Shown here: one piece after another, positions 1 through 11,226 of the stretch | Layout of the letters: every line of letters starts with the position of its first letter | Numbering within the stretch: the first letter of the stretch is position 1 | Origin: Compostibacter hankyongensis | GTDB taxonomy: Bacteria > Bacteroidota > Bacteroidia > Chitinophagales > Chitinophagaceae | Direction of reading: 5' to 3' | DNA length: 64,000 nucleotides | Assembly: GCF_039541075.1 (NCBI RefSeq) | Contig: NZ_BAABFN010000002.1 | Span: forward strand, 868,001-932,000 | The notes under the pieces: model-generated | Told to the model about the DNA's origin: nothing | Seen by the model: only the letters and a program-made list of their open reading frames with translations | The model's database searches: none | Translations under genes and position numbers: made by a program

Positions 1-151
1 ACCATTACGCCTACTCTTTTTATTGGTTTTCGGCATCCCCAATTATCTCTTGTTGACGGAACCTGAGCGAAGCTAAAAAATATGTCCGCTTGTATCCATT
101 CATTTTATTCACTAACATGGGAAACCGCCCGCAGGAAGCCACAGGAAACAA

Positions 152-175
152 AAAGGCCCGGATCACCGGGCCTTT
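152..175 (-). terminator. Rho-independent terminator (leftward)
   Basis: A perfect 10-bp stem (AAAGGCCCGG / CCGGGCCTTT) with a 4-nt loop. Read on the minus strand it is followed by a T-rich run (TTTTTGTTT), so it would stop leftward transcription coming from the ncRNA candidate or from clpB. Confidence 0.8.
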
Positions 176-399
176 ATAACTTTTTGAAGGCTGCATTTGC
201 CGGACGGAAGCCGTCCTTAGCTGCCGGCCAGAACGGAAAGCAAATTACCGAGCAGGTGGCTCAGCGCCCCCAGGAGATTTTGTACGAGATCACTGATCAT
301 AAGGCTGTGGTTTCATTAGTGATGCCTACTGTTTGTGGGGTTCGGCAATCCCAACGGGTTCCATATGACCCGCAATAAACAGAACCAAGGTAGCCTTAT
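176..399 (-). ncRNA. Structured ncRNA candidate downstream of clpB (possibly 6S-like)
   Basis: This interval has no convincing ORF but is full of nested complementarity. An 8-bp closing stem joins 299-306 (ATAAGGCT) to 392-399 (AGCCTTAT). Inside it are TGGTT/AACCA and CTGTTT/AAACAG pairings and two small hairpins, one of them CGGGT/ACCCG near 354-370. A further GGACGG-AAG-CCGTCC hairpin lies near 202-216, and a rho-independent terminator follows at 152-175. An about 100-nt rod-like, bulged RNA closed by a long helix resembles 6S RNAs, including the Bacteroidota-type 6S family, but I cannot confirm the family. The strand follows from the terminator. It could instead be a structured clpB 3' UTR. 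Confidence 0.45.
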
Positions 400-422
400 T
401 CTGACGCCGCTCAGTGTTCATT

Positions 423-3056
<2,634 letters not shown>

Positions 3057-3444
3057 AATTCTGATTGATCTCCTTTTTTAGCAATTTACGGCTTTGCTGC
3101 AAATAACAATCCACCTCAAATTTTATGCAATTGTGTCATTTTCAGCAAAAAAATACTGCCTGAATTTCAGATGGCGGATGAAATTACTGTTAAAATTTCA
3201 GCGAGGGCACGAGTTTGGGTGGTCTGGTTTCTCGTTTCTGGTTTGATGTTCAACGTCATCCCGAGCCACGTCATCCTGAGCTTGACCCGGGATCTCATTA
3301 ATTCAGTCACTTCATGAGATCCCGGATCAAGTCCGGGAGGACGTTTCCTTATCGTGCCTTTCGCCTTTCACCCTTTACCTTTTGCCTCTTACCCTTCATC
3401 TTTCACCACCTTTATGTAGCTTCGTATCCAAAAGCAGGCAAGCC
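3057..3444. other. Intergenic region between divergent clpB and queG
   Basis: No gene is seen. The left part is AT-rich and must contain the clpB promoter, but I find no exact TAnnTTTG box. The right part holds the palindromic REP-like element (3254-3343) and then a pyrimidine-rich run of degenerate seven-base units (about 3352-3412) that runs into the queG leader. Confidence 0.6.
3254..3343. repeat. REP-like palindromic element
   Basis: Two 30-nt arms at 3269-3298 and 3314-3343 are inverted copies that match at 25 of 30 positions, separated by 15 nt. A further partial copy of the left arm start (CGTCATCCCGAG) precedes it at 3254. The GATCCCGG-TCAAG-type core is typical of intergenic REP/BIME-like sequences. 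Confidence 0.7.
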
Positions 3445-4371
3445 GTGTCCCCCGAGCAATATACCCGTTTTATCAAAGCCGAAACCGCCAGGCTGGGATT
3501 CGACTATTGCGGTATTGCCCGGGCCGTGCAGCTGGATGAGGATGCCCGCCGCCTGGAGCAATGGCTGAACAAAGGCATGCATGGCTCCATGCGATATATG
3601 GAAAACCATTTCGACCTGCGCATAGACCCCGGAAAGCTGGTCCCGGGAGCCCGGTCCGTCATTACGCTGCTGCTGAACTATTATCCCGCAACCGAACAGC
3701 AGCCCGGCGCTCCGATGGTGTCCAAATATGCTTACGGAAAGGATTACCACAAGATCATCAAAAACAAGCTGAAAGAATTACTATCACGGATACACGACGA
3801 GATCGGGGAAGTACAGGGACGCGGATTCGTGGATTCCGCCCCGGTGCTCGAGAGAAGCTGGGCGCAGCGCAGCGGGCTGGGATGGATCGGGAAAAACGGT
3901 AACCTCATTCACAAAGGCGCCGGCTCATTCTTCTTTATCGCCACCCTTATCGTGGACCTGCCCCTACTGTATGACGATCCGGTAGCTGCCGATTTCTGCG
4001 GCTCCTGCACCCGCTGTCTGGATGCCTGCCCCACGGGAGCGCTTCCCGCGCCCCGCGTGGTGGACGGCAGCCGCTGCATTTCCTACTATACCATCGAGCT
4101 GAAAGAGCAGCTGATCCCGGAGCAAATGCAGGAAAAATTCGGGGACTGGATGTTCGGTTGCGACATCTGCCAGGACGTATGTCCCTGGAACCGCTTTTCA
4201 AAAGCTACGGGAGAAGCCGCCCTGGAACCGCTGCCGGAGATCCTGAATTTTTCCACCCGCGACTGGGAAGCGCTGACCGAAGAAAAGTTCAGCGAGATAT
4301 TCCGTCACTCGCCGCTGAAACGTGCCGGATATGCCGGCATCCGCCGCAACCTCCGGCTCAGGCAGATCTGA
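3445..4371 (+). CDS. queG: Epoxyqueuosine reductase QueG
   Basis: QueG catalyses the last step of queuosine synthesis, reducing epoxyqueuosine in tRNA to queuosine with a cobalamin cofactor and two 4Fe-4S clusters. The protein shows the N-terminal QueG fold with a YAYGKDYH segment, the ferredoxin motif CGSCTRCLDACPTGAL and the second cluster motif CDICQDVCPWNRF. About 309 residues is normal for the short Bacteroidota form without HEAT repeats. I chose the GTG at 3445 because the upstream in-frame ATG at 3382 would encode a leader from a pyrimidine-rich repeat with no family similarity. It stands alone on the plus strand. Confidence 0.93.
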   Translation: MSPEQYTRFIKAETARLGFDYCGIARAVQLDEDARRLEQWLNKGMHGSMRYMENHFDLRIDPGKLVPGARSVITLLLNYYPATEQQPGAPMVSKYAYGKDYHKIIKNKLKELLSRIHDEIGEVQGRGFVDSAPVLERSWAQRSGLGWIGKNGNLIHKGAGSFFFIATLIVDLPLLYDDPVAADFCGSCTRCLDACPTGALPAPRVVDGSRCISYYTIELKEQLIPEQMQEKFGDWMFGCDICQDVCPWNRFSKATGEAALEPLPEILNFSTRDWEALTEEKFSEIFRHSPLKRAGYAGIRRNLRLRQI

Positions 4372-4689
4372 AAGACGTTTCTGGTTTTTCGGTTTGAAAT
4401 TTATCTTGCGCACGACGCCTTTTAGAGATCCCGGCGAAACGAAGACCGGCAATTCTTATACCGTTCGAGACGGGCTTTTCTGTACCGGTCCGGGGTCCCG
4501 GCAAAATGCAGACCGGTAATTTCGCTTAAAATAATTCAGCTCAGCTGCCAATATTGCTCCGGTCCGTGAGCGCAAAATCCAAACCGTTTACGGAATGCCG
4601 CGGCATAACCGCAGCGACATTTTTCCTTTACAATAAGGGTATTGTTACGGTGATGTGTTTTAATATAAATCACCTTACAAAATCCCTTC
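4372..4689. other. Intergenic region with an imperfect direct repeat
   Basis: No gene is seen. The interval has two imperfect copies of a roughly 27-nt unit, at about 4426-4453 and 4493-4519, sharing CCCGGC-AAA and AGACCGG-AATT. The segment before the methyltransferase becomes markedly AT-richer, as does that gene. Confidence 0.5.
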
Positions 4690-5601
4690 ATGCCGTATAT
4701 TCGTCGCCTTTTATTTGTTGTCCTGGGATTGAATGGCTATTTAAAGCTTATCCGGAAATCTTACTTCGCTATATTCAATGCCGGCTTGTTAAAAACAAAT
4801 CCGGTTTACGACTGGCATTACTTTGTTCAAAATTTAATAAAAAGAGGTGATGTGATCCTGGATATAGGAGCCAATATGGGATATTATTCCTGTCTTTTCT
4901 CAAAACTTACCGGAAACCGGGGTAAAGTCTATAGCATAGAACCGGTAGCTCCGCTTGTAAAACAGTTGAAAAAGCAGATAAAAAGAAAAAAGAATATTAC
5001 CGTCCTGCCCCTGGCTTTGGGCAATGAGAACAAAGATGAAGTATGCTTAGGCCTGCCAGAGGGGATCCGCAAAACAGGCTATATCCAACATGGACTTTTT
5101 TCTATACAGGACCCGCAGGGCCTGAAAGAAAATAAATTTGTCTTTGGCGCCGCTCAGCGAAAGGGAAGCGAAGTATTCAGCGGATTAACGCGCATTGACT
5201 ATATTAAATGTGATGTGGAAGGATATGAAAAGGTAATACTTAAGGACATGGAGCCGCTCCTGGTCAGGCATCAGCCCATGGTGCAGGTAGAGATCAGAAA
5301 TGATCATTTTACAGAACTGATCAGCTTCTTTAAGAAGATCGGCTACCGGGCTTTTAAGCTGGATGCAAAAAAACTGGTTACATTAGAAGGCCTGTCTTCT
5401 GCTCAACAAAGGCATTTCGACACGCTTTTTGTACCCCCCCGTCATTTTACAAGAATAAAGCCTTTTACCGGTCATATTGATCCCAAACCCATCAATACCT
5501 CAACCTGTAAAATACGCCCAGCTGAAAACCAATCCATATTTTTTTACCGGAACCCCTCTTCTCATCATAACTTGCCCCAAGCGAATAAGGCGGACGGATA
5601 A
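4690..5601 (+). CDS. FkbM family SAM-dependent methyltransferase
   Basis: This is a class I SAM-dependent methyltransferase of the FkbM type, a family that usually O-methylates sugars or natural products. SAM-binding motif I is VILDIGANMGYYS (about residues 55-67), followed by an acidic loop (YSIEPV), and the family motif IDYIKCDVEGYE lies near 172-183. The start is a hydrophobic stretch after MPYIRR. The last 36 codons (5492-5601) overlap the 3' end of the convergent STN-barrel gene, and that tail (from about residue 265) shows no recognisable conservation, so a natural stop may have been lost. The gene is AT-richer than queG, which fits recent acquisition. The substrate cannot be told from sequence. 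Confidence 0.82.
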   Translation: MPYIRRLLFVVLGLNGYLKLIRKSYFAIFNAGLLKTNPVYDWHYFVQNLIKRGDVILDIGANMGYYSCLFSKLTGNRGKVYSIEPVAPLVKQLKKQIKRKKNITVLPLALGNENKDEVCLGLPEGIRKTGYIQHGLFSIQDPQGLKENKFVFGAAQRKGSEVFSGLTRIDYIKCDVEGYEKVILKDMEPLLVRHQPMVQVEIRNDHFTELISFFKKIGYRAFKLDAKKLVTLEGLSSAQQRHFDTLFVPPRHFTRIKPFTGHIDPKPINTSTCKIRPAENQSIFFYRNPSSHHNLPQANKADG

Positions 5602-6697
5602 GATAATACTCCTTGTACGGGTCGGTGCCCGGCGGGCCCGAAGGCAAAGAAGAACCTACCGGGTCAATGCCGCTTAAAGCATAACTGCTCCTCATAAAAT
5701 TGATAACAGGGCCAAATTCAAAAGACCATCGGTCGTTGATCTGCCTCGCAGCAAAAAGCCCCAACGAGATCGGCCTCGACTTCAGATGAAGGGTAGAATC
5801 AGAAAGATGAGTGGAATCAGGATTAGAAAAAGGCCAGCTGAAATCTTTGGACAGCGTACCCGTGGATAAGGAAAACGAGATATCCCAGTTTTTTGACAAC
5901 GGAACAGCAGACCCCATGCCGTAAAAGAAACCGGAAGCCTTAAAATTCGTCTTCCATGCGGCCGTGGCAAATAACCAGGGTAATCCTGCACGGATACCAG
6001 GATTTGCATAAAACACCTCATTGGCGGTAAGCCCGGCTGACAGATAAAAACCGTTATCTGACCGGCTTTTTTTCTTTTCGCCTTTAAAAACAGATGCAGG
6101 AATTTCCCTGGAGAACGAGGGCAGCCGGGAAGCTCCGGCCGGCAAAGTATCAGCTTGTCTCACCAGCTTCTCTCCTTCCCTTCCCGACCGGACAGACATA
6201 GCAATGGCCTGTATTTCATATCTAACCACCGGCCGGACAGCCGTAACAGATGGCTCAGGAACATTTTCCGGTCCGGCAGCAGGAACGTCGCCCGGGGCGC
6301 CCGATTTCCGTGTCGAAGCGCGCAGTTCGCTCTTCGCTTTTTCACTTTGCACTGCTCTGCGGGAGGAATTATCCCGAAAAAGGATGATATGGTTTCCCAT
6401 AATTTCACTGGTAATCTGATACTGATCATCCAGATAAGTAAGCAGATCGTCCAGCTTCATCGAAGCCCCGTTAAAAGCTATTTTTTTACCGGGGTTTATC
6501 TTATCTGTGCTGAACGAAAGAAAAAATCCGGATGTCCTTGCTATATAATCACCAAGCGAATCAAGTCGGATGGTCCGGGCAGGCAAAAAAAGAACCTGGG
6601 CCCGCTCCGTCTTTTTTTGGGACAGGGCAAGGCACGGGATGGCAAGAAATAAGGTAAGAAGAATGACAAAAAAGCGCCTTGGCTTATCAAAGTCCAT
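5492..6697 (-). CDS. STN-domain protein with small C-terminal outer-membrane barrel
   Basis: The 401-residue product has a signal peptide (hydrophobic run to about residue 26), then an STN domain (about 35-105), the domain that TonB receptors use to touch FecR-type anti-sigma factors. A long Ser/Pro/Glu-rich linker follows (about 110-205), then about 190 residues of alternating Gly/aromatic strands ending in ...VFYRLRY, a typical barrel-closing C-terminus. There is no TonB plug and the barrel is far too short for a TonB receptor. It is the third gene of a sigma/anti-sigma operon and overlaps fecR by 11 nt. I infer that it is the outer-membrane sensor for that pair. The ligand is unknown. Confidence 0.75.
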   Translation of the reverse strand: MDFDKPRRFFVILLTLFLAIPCLALSQKKTERAQVLFLPARTIRLDSLGDYIARTSGFFLSFSTDKINPGKKIAFNGASMKLDDLLTYLDDQYQITSEIMGNHIILFRDNSSRRAVQSEKAKSELRASTRKSGAPGDVPAAGPENVPEPSVTAVRPVVRYEIQAIAMSVRSGREGEKLVRQADTLPAGASRLPSFSREIPASVFKGEKKKSRSDNGFYLSAGLTANEVFYANPGIRAGLPWLFATAAWKTNFKASGFFYGMGSAVPLSKNWDISFSLSTGTLSKDFSWPFSNPDSTHLSDSTLHLKSRPISLGLFAARQINDRWSFEFGPVINFMRSSYALSGIDPVGSSLPSGPPGTDPYKEYYLIRPPYSLGASYDEKRGSGKKIWIGFQLGVFYRLRY

Positions 6698-7682
6698 TTT
6701 TAAAAAAGTATATTGTATCGTCTTTTCTCCGGTATTGAATATCCAGAGAAGCGCTTATTACTTTCAATACATAATCTAACGACCTGTCATTAAACTGTGT
6801 ATTGATCCGCAAACTATCCAACGCCTTATTTTCCAGTATTACCCTTACCCCATAAGTATTTTCCAGCGCCTCCTTTACATGCGCAAGCGAAGTACTATAA
6901 AAATAAAGCGACCGGGTAGCATAACCATAACTGTTGCGGTCTAAAGAATCCCGGTAAAGGACAAACCTGTCATTGCTCTTGTAAAAAACGCCGGAAGAAC
7001 CTGCTGTGACAACGATGCTTTTCGCATTTTTTTTCATCTTTACGATTCCGCTCTCCACACTCACCGTTACTTTTTTAACATCATTTTTTACATTAAATAC
7101 CGTACCCAGCACAATTATTTCTATGCTGTCAGCATAAATAGTAAAAGGACTATCGCTCATCCGCTTTACGGAAAAATAACCCTGACCCTCCAGCCTGACC
7201 TTCCTGCCGGTTTGAGCAAACCGATCTTGGATGCGCAAACGGCTTTGAGGAAACAATACGACGACAGAAGAATCCCGAAGGGTATCTTTAACCGCCATTG
7301 TCTTGGCATCAATCCGTTCACTGTACATTACAGAAGCTGTATGAGGTTGCATCAAATAAAAAAAGATCGCAAAGCCCATAAGGACAATCAGGGCTGCCGC
7401 CACCTTCCAGCCAGTATACAGCCTTCGGCCGATAAAAGGCTTTCGTTCTTTTTCAATAATTTCTTTCAGCTTCAGCCATTCATCTATTTGATGTGGCCGG
7501 CGATAAATCTCTCCTCCCGGAGCCTCATCCCAAAGACGCGCCGCAACTTCAAACAATTCGTTATTCTCCGGCGCCTTTCCTCTCCAGACATCTATGGAAA
7601 AAGCTTCCTCCGGGGAAGCTTCACCGGCGAGATATTTACCTATCAGTTGCAGGTCAATTTGTATATCGGAATCGTGACGCAC
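6687..7682 (-). CDS. FecR family anti-sigma factor
   Basis: This inner-membrane anti-sigma factor should hold the ECF sigma factor encoded upstream and release it on a signal from an outer-membrane partner. The 331-residue protein has a cytoplasmic N-terminal sigma-binding part (about 1-88), one transmembrane helix (about 91-112, hydrophobic AAALIVLMGFAIFFYLM), a periplasmic FecR domain (about 130-230) and a DUF4974-type C-terminal module (about 255-328) that contacts STN domains. It lies 39 nt downstream of the sigma gene and overlaps the STN-barrel gene by 11 nt, so the three are one operon. Confidence 0.92.
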   Translation of the reverse strand: MRHDSDIQIDLQLIGKYLAGEASPEEAFSIDVWRGKAPENNELFEVAARLWDEAPGGEIYRRPHQIDEWLKLKEIIEKERKPFIGRRLYTGWKVAAALIVLMGFAIFFYLMQPHTASVMYSERIDAKTMAVKDTLRDSSVVVLFPQSRLRIQDRFAQTGRKVRLEGQGYFSVKRMSDSPFTIYADSIEIIVLGTVFNVKNDVKKVTVSVESGIVKMKKNAKSIVVTAGSSGVFYKSNDRFVLYRDSLDRNSYGYATRSLYFYSTSLAHVKEALENTYGVRVILENKALDSLRINTQFNDRSLDYVLKVISASLDIQYRRKDDTIYFFKNGL

Positions 7683-7721
7683 TTATTTCAATATATCATT
7701 TTTTATAAAAAGCCAAAACGG

Positions 7722-8243
7722 TCACAGATAATCCTTCAATTTTTCCCGGAACACCTTGAGCGCTTTGCCGATCTGGACTTCTATGGTTTTAACGGAGATA
7801 TTCAATTCCGACGCGATCTCGGCATATTTTTTCCCTTCAACCCTGCTTTTGAGAAAAATAAGCCGGCATTGGGGAGGAAGCTCTTCCATCACCCCCCGAA
7901 TACGCAGAGAAAGATCGGTCGCTAATATTTTATCATGGGTATTGTCAACCAAAGGGTCAATGGCTTGGGCGGCGTCCTGCTTGTGTTTGCCTCTGGTTTT
8001 ACTATCACGTATATAGTTGAGGCTGAGGTTGTAAGTTGACTTATAAAGATAGCTTCCGACTTTTTCTTCTCCCAGCAGCTGACCCTTCTTTTCCCATAGT
8101 TTAAGAAAAACAGTTTGTACAATATCCTCCGCGGCACTGTTTTCCTTCAGCATGGTAAAGGCATAACGATGCAATTTAGCATAATATGCATGAAAAAGGC
8201 GGCAGTATTCCGCCATTTGATTCTTGTAATACTTATCTTGCAA
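7722..8243 (-). CDS. ECF RNA polymerase sigma factor (FecI type)
   Basis: A 173-residue sigma-70 of the extracytoplasmic-function class, probably the Bacteroidota group that works with FecR anti-sigma factors. Region 2 is recognisable around AAEDIVQTVFLKLWEKK (about 36-52), and region 4 ends with YAEIASELNISVKTIEVQI (about 139-157), the helix-turn-helix that reads the -35 element. Length is standard. It is the first gene of the sigma/FecR/STN-barrel operon. A TAnnTTTG-type promoter candidate lies 25 nt upstream. The regulon is unknown, but its own operon is the obvious target. Confidence 0.94.
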   Translation of the reverse strand: MQDKYYKNQMAEYCRLFHAYYAKLHRYAFTMLKENSAAEDIVQTVFLKLWEKKGQLLGEEKVGSYLYKSTYNLSLNYIRDSKTRGKHKQDAAQAIDPLVDNTHDKILATDLSLRIRGVMEELPPQCRLIFLKSRVEGKKYAEIASELNISVKTIEVQIGKALKVFREKLKDYL

Positions 8244-8267
8244 TAGCCCGCTTCTTTGAGCCTACAT

Positions 8268-8294
8268 CAAACCTATGTTAATGTAACACACCAA
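8268..8294 (-). promoter_or_regulatory. Promoter candidate for the sigma/FecR/STN operon
   Basis: On the minus strand the box TAGGTTTG (8268-8275) fits the Bacteroidota -7 consensus TAnnTTTG. A TTG at 8292-8294 lies 16 nt upstream, slightly shorter than the usual spacing. The expected leader is about 18 nt. Confidence 0.4.
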
Positions 8295-8363
8295 TGGCTA
8301 TTTACCCTTATAGGGATGGGGATTTTTTTTACTTCGGCAACTTTTTAATAAGCGAAGCGGTCC

Positions 8364-8954
8364 TTAACCTTCCTTCACCAAAAATACCGTCATCCCTTTC
8401 GGGCCGTGAGCGCCCAGCACCAGGGATTGTTCGATGTCGGAGGTTTTTGAAGGGCCCGCGATAAAAACACCGAAACCCTGTTCTGCAGCCCCTATTTTTT
8501 CATAGGCATCGTGCATCGTGGATACGATAGCGCCGGCAGGCAGCACCAGCGCAAGCTGTGTACAGATAAAAGGCAGCGCGCGATGGATCATCTCTTCTTC
8601 GGTAATCCATACCGCTCCGTTCTCCGCCACGCCAAAGCGGCCGGCCAGCACCGCCACATCCACATTCTCAAAGCTGTGGGGATCCGCCTCCGCCGCCACA
8701 GGCGCTGCAACATCACGGAGAGCGGGCAATACGGAAACGATCCTGCCGGCACCGGGGTAGGTCTTTTGCAGGGCTTCCGGGAGGGCCGCCGGAGAGCTTA
8801 CCTCGACAAGGTGGCCGCCGATAAATTCAAGTACTGTTCTAAACGCGGTCAGGGGGTCTTCTTCCCGGTAATAAAGGGGAGCCAGCTCCGGCAGGGAGGC
8901 TGTTCCGCTGTTGTGCTGCTTTACGGCAGCCAGTATTTTCTCACGGCTGTTCAT
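8364..8954 (-). CDS. lutC: Lactate utilisation protein C (LUD domain)
   Basis: LutC is a soluble LUD-domain subunit of the iron-sulfur L-lactate oxidation complex LutABC, which converts L-lactate to pyruvate. From the ATG at 8954 (MNSREKIL) the protein is 196 residues, normal for the family, with the conserved VAVLAGRFGVAENGAVWIT segment and a C-terminal SDIEQSLVLGAHGPKGM motif. I rejected the longer ORF to 9041 because its first 29 codons lie within the end of lutB and look non-coding. The start overlaps the lutB stop by 4 nt, so the two are probably translationally coupled. Confidence 0.93.
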   Translation of the reverse strand: MNSREKILAAVKQHNSGTASLPELAPLYYREEDPLTAFRTVLEFIGGHLVEVSSPAALPEALQKTYPGAGRIVSVLPALRDVAAPVAAEADPHSFENVDVAVLAGRFGVAENGAVWITEEEMIHRALPFICTQLALVLPAGAIVSTMHDAYEKIGAAEQGFGVFIAGPSKTSDIEQSLVLGAHGPKGMTVFLVKEG

Positions 8955-10387
8955 GCTGGATCTTGTTGTGGGTTTCCGGTGGTATCGGGCTTGCCGGAGG
9001 AAGCCTGCGGCTTTCCTTTTCCGGCGCGCTGCCGGTACCATTCACGGAAAGACTGCTCCGGAGCTGCCGGCATCTCACGCTGCTTATACCAGGGATTGAG
9101 CCGGTTGTCGATCACGAAAGGGGTATGCTTCAGCGCCCATCTCGCCGCCTTTCCGGCCATGCGGTACAGCGCGGGGGAAGACAGCGTGCCCGCCATAATT
9201 TTCATCCCGCTTTTCTTGGTGGCCGGCACATAGCCCGCTTCCGCCAGCACCTGTCGCCATTTATACAACTGTACATGGATATCGATCTTCACGGGACAGA
9301 CGTTGGAGCAGGAACCGCAAAGCGTGGAAGCAAAAGGCAGATCCGCATATTTTTTCATATCCAGGTTGGGCGCCAGGATGGACCCGATGGGCCCGGCAAT
9401 AGCGCTATGATAGCTATGCCCCCCGCTTCTGCGGTATACGGGACAGGTATTCATACAGGCGCCGCAGCGGATACATTTCAGCGAATTCCGGAAATCTTCC
9501 CGGCCCAGCTGTACGCTGCGACCGTTGTCCACGATCACGATATGCATTTCCTGGCCCGGCCGGGGCTTGCAGAAGTGGCTGGAGTAGGTGGTGACGGGCT
9601 GCCCGGTGGCGCTGCGCGCCAGCAGCCGGAGAAACACACCCAGGTGTTTCCGCTCCGGGATGATCTTCTCCATGCCCATACAGGCGATATGCACATCTGA
9701 AAGATGGGCGCCCATATCGGCATTGCCTTCATTGGTGCAGACCACAAACTCCCCGGTTTCCGCTACGGCAAAGTTTACACCGGTCATGGCTATACGGCGC
9801 GTCAGGAATTTCTCCCGCAGATGTTCCCGGGCGGCACGGGTAAGGTATTGCGGGTCTGCCATACCTTCCGGAGTGCCCAGATGCTCGTGAAACAGATCGC
9901 CGATCTCTTCTTTTTTCTTATGGATACAGGGCAGGACGATATGGCTCGGCGGCTCGCCGGCCAGCTGTACCACCCTTTCGCCCAGGTCGGTATCTACTAC
10001 CTCCACGCCTTGTTTGCCCAGGTATTCGTTCAGGTGGCACTCCTCGGTAAGCATGGACTTGCTTTTCACGATGCGGTCCACGCCGTGCTTTTTCAGGATA
10101 TCGTGAACGATGACATTATGCTCATGCGCATCTGTGGCCCAGTGTACGATAACACCGTGCTCCAGCGCCTTTTTTTCAAACTGTTCCAGATAATCGCCGA
10201 GGTGGTCCAGTACATTTTGCTTGATCTGCGAGGCTGTTTCCCGCAGCAGCTCCCAATCGGGCACCTGCCGCATCATCCGGTCCCGTTTCTGACGCACCCA
10301 CCAGAGGGTCTCGTCGTGCCAGTTCACCCGCGGCTCATTCGCATTAAACTGTTCCGCCAACGCGGCGTGATCTTTTTCCATAGTCAA
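8951..10387 (-). CDS. lutB: Lactate utilisation iron-sulfur protein B
   Basis: LutB is the large iron-sulfur subunit of the LutABC lactate-oxidising complex. The 478-residue protein has an N-terminal LUD domain (about 60-290), then two ferredoxin motifs, CIRCGACMNTCP (near 312) and LCGSCSNVCPVKI (near 360), and a C-terminal LutB-type tail. Cysteine spacing is intact. It is the middle gene of lutA-lutB-lutC, with a 104-nt gap to lutA filled by low-complexity repeats and a 4-nt overlap with lutC. The tail beyond about residue 440 is Pro/Gln-rich and poorly conserved in look. Confidence 0.94.
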   Translation of the reverse strand: MTMEKDHAALAEQFNANEPRVNWHDETLWWVRQKRDRMMRQVPDWELLRETASQIKQNVLDHLGDYLEQFEKKALEHGVIVHWATDAHEHNVIVHDILKKHGVDRIVKSKSMLTEECHLNEYLGKQGVEVVDTDLGERVVQLAGEPPSHIVLPCIHKKKEEIGDLFHEHLGTPEGMADPQYLTRAAREHLREKFLTRRIAMTGVNFAVAETGEFVVCTNEGNADMGAHLSDVHIACMGMEKIIPERKHLGVFLRLLARSATGQPVTTYSSHFCKPRPGQEMHIVIVDNGRSVQLGREDFRNSLKCIRCGACMNTCPVYRRSGGHSYHSAIAGPIGSILAPNLDMKKYADLPFASTLCGSCSNVCPVKIDIHVQLYKWRQVLAEAGYVPATKKSGMKIMAGTLSSPALYRMAGKAARWALKHTPFVIDNRLNPWYKQREMPAAPEQSFREWYRQRAGKGKPQASSGKPDTTGNPQQDPA

Positions 10388-10491
10388 TAGTTTCCTGTTT
10401 CTGATTTGAGGTTTGAGATTTGACGTTGACCGGCCTGAAATGAAACCTCAAACCAGGACCTCCAACTTTAAACCTCAAACTGGAAACCTCC
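10388..10491. repeat. Low-complexity GTTTGAG-type repeat between lutA and lutB
   Basis: Degenerate copies of GGTTTGAG and its complement CTCAAACC occur about five times in this short gap (for example GAGGTTTGAG, AACCTCAAACC, AACCTCAAACT). Opposed copies can pair into a hairpin inside the operon. Confidence 0.55.
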
Positions 10492-11226
10492 TTAAACTCC
10501 GTTCAATATCTCTGCAATATGAATAACCTTGACAGGGCTGTGCTCCCGGCGCAGAATACCTTCCAGGTGCATCAGGCACGACATATCGCTGGCGGTAATA
10601 TATTCTGTTCCATGCTGCGCATAATCCCGGATGCGGTCTTTCCCCATCTTTACGGAAACCGCCTCCTCGGATACACAGAATGTTCCCCCAAAACCGCAGC
10701 ACTCATCTGCGCGGTCCGGCTTTACCAGGGTGACGCCCTCCACCATGTCCAGCAACCGCTCGGGTTTGGAAAAGGGCGCAGCCGCCAGCTCGCTCATCTG
10801 CGAAAGATGCAGTCCCCGCTGCCCGTGGCAGCTCTGGTGCAGGCATACTTTATGGGGGAAACGCGCCTGTAAGGCATCCACCTTCAGCACATCGGTCAGA
10901 AATTCCACCAGCTCATACACCTTTCCCCGGATACCGCCGGCGGCCGCTTCATGACCCGGATCGTGCAGGTGTTCCTTGATATGCAACGTACAGCTGCCCG
11001 AAGGACAGACAATATAGTCGTAGGCGGCAAAGTTCTTTACAAACAGGGCGCTGGTTTTATCCGTCAGCTGCTCGAAGCCCGAATTGGCCATGGGCTGGCC
11101 GCAACAGGTCTGGTTTTCCGGGAAGGCCACCGTGACCCCCAGCTTTTCCAGCAGCTCCAGGGTGGCTATCCCTACCTGCGGATAAAACTGGTCAATATAA
11201 CAAGGTATAAATAATCCTGCTGTCAT
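10492..11226 (-). CDS. lutA: Lactate utilisation protein A (CCG domain)
   Basis: LutA is the third subunit of the L-lactate-to-pyruvate complex and has two CCG cysteine domains that bind iron-sulfur clusters or contact an electron acceptor. The motifs CCGQPMANSGF (about residue 50) and DECCGFGGTFCV (about 185) are both present. I start it at the ATG at 11226 (MTAGLFIPCYIDQFYP), which matches the usual family start; the longer frame to 11259 adds 11 residues without support. It is the first gene of the lut operon and probably carries its promoter in 11227-11384. Confidence 0.93.
   Translation of the reverse strand: MTAGLFIPCYIDQFYPQVGIATLELLEKLGVTVAFPENQTCCGQPMANSGFEQLTDKTSALFVKNFAAYDYIVCPSGSCTLHIKEHLHDPGHEAAAGGIRGKVYELVEFLTDVLKVDALQARFPHKVCLHQSCHGQRGLHLSQMSELAAAPFSKPERLLDMVEGVTLVKPDRADECCGFGGTFCVSEEAVSVKMGKDRIRDYAQHGTEYITASDMSCLMHLEGILRREHSPVKVIHIAEILNGV

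Noticed and set aside
82..378. A 98-codon plus-strand frame before clpB
   Set aside because: It crosses a strong terminator and the structured RNA region and has no coding character.
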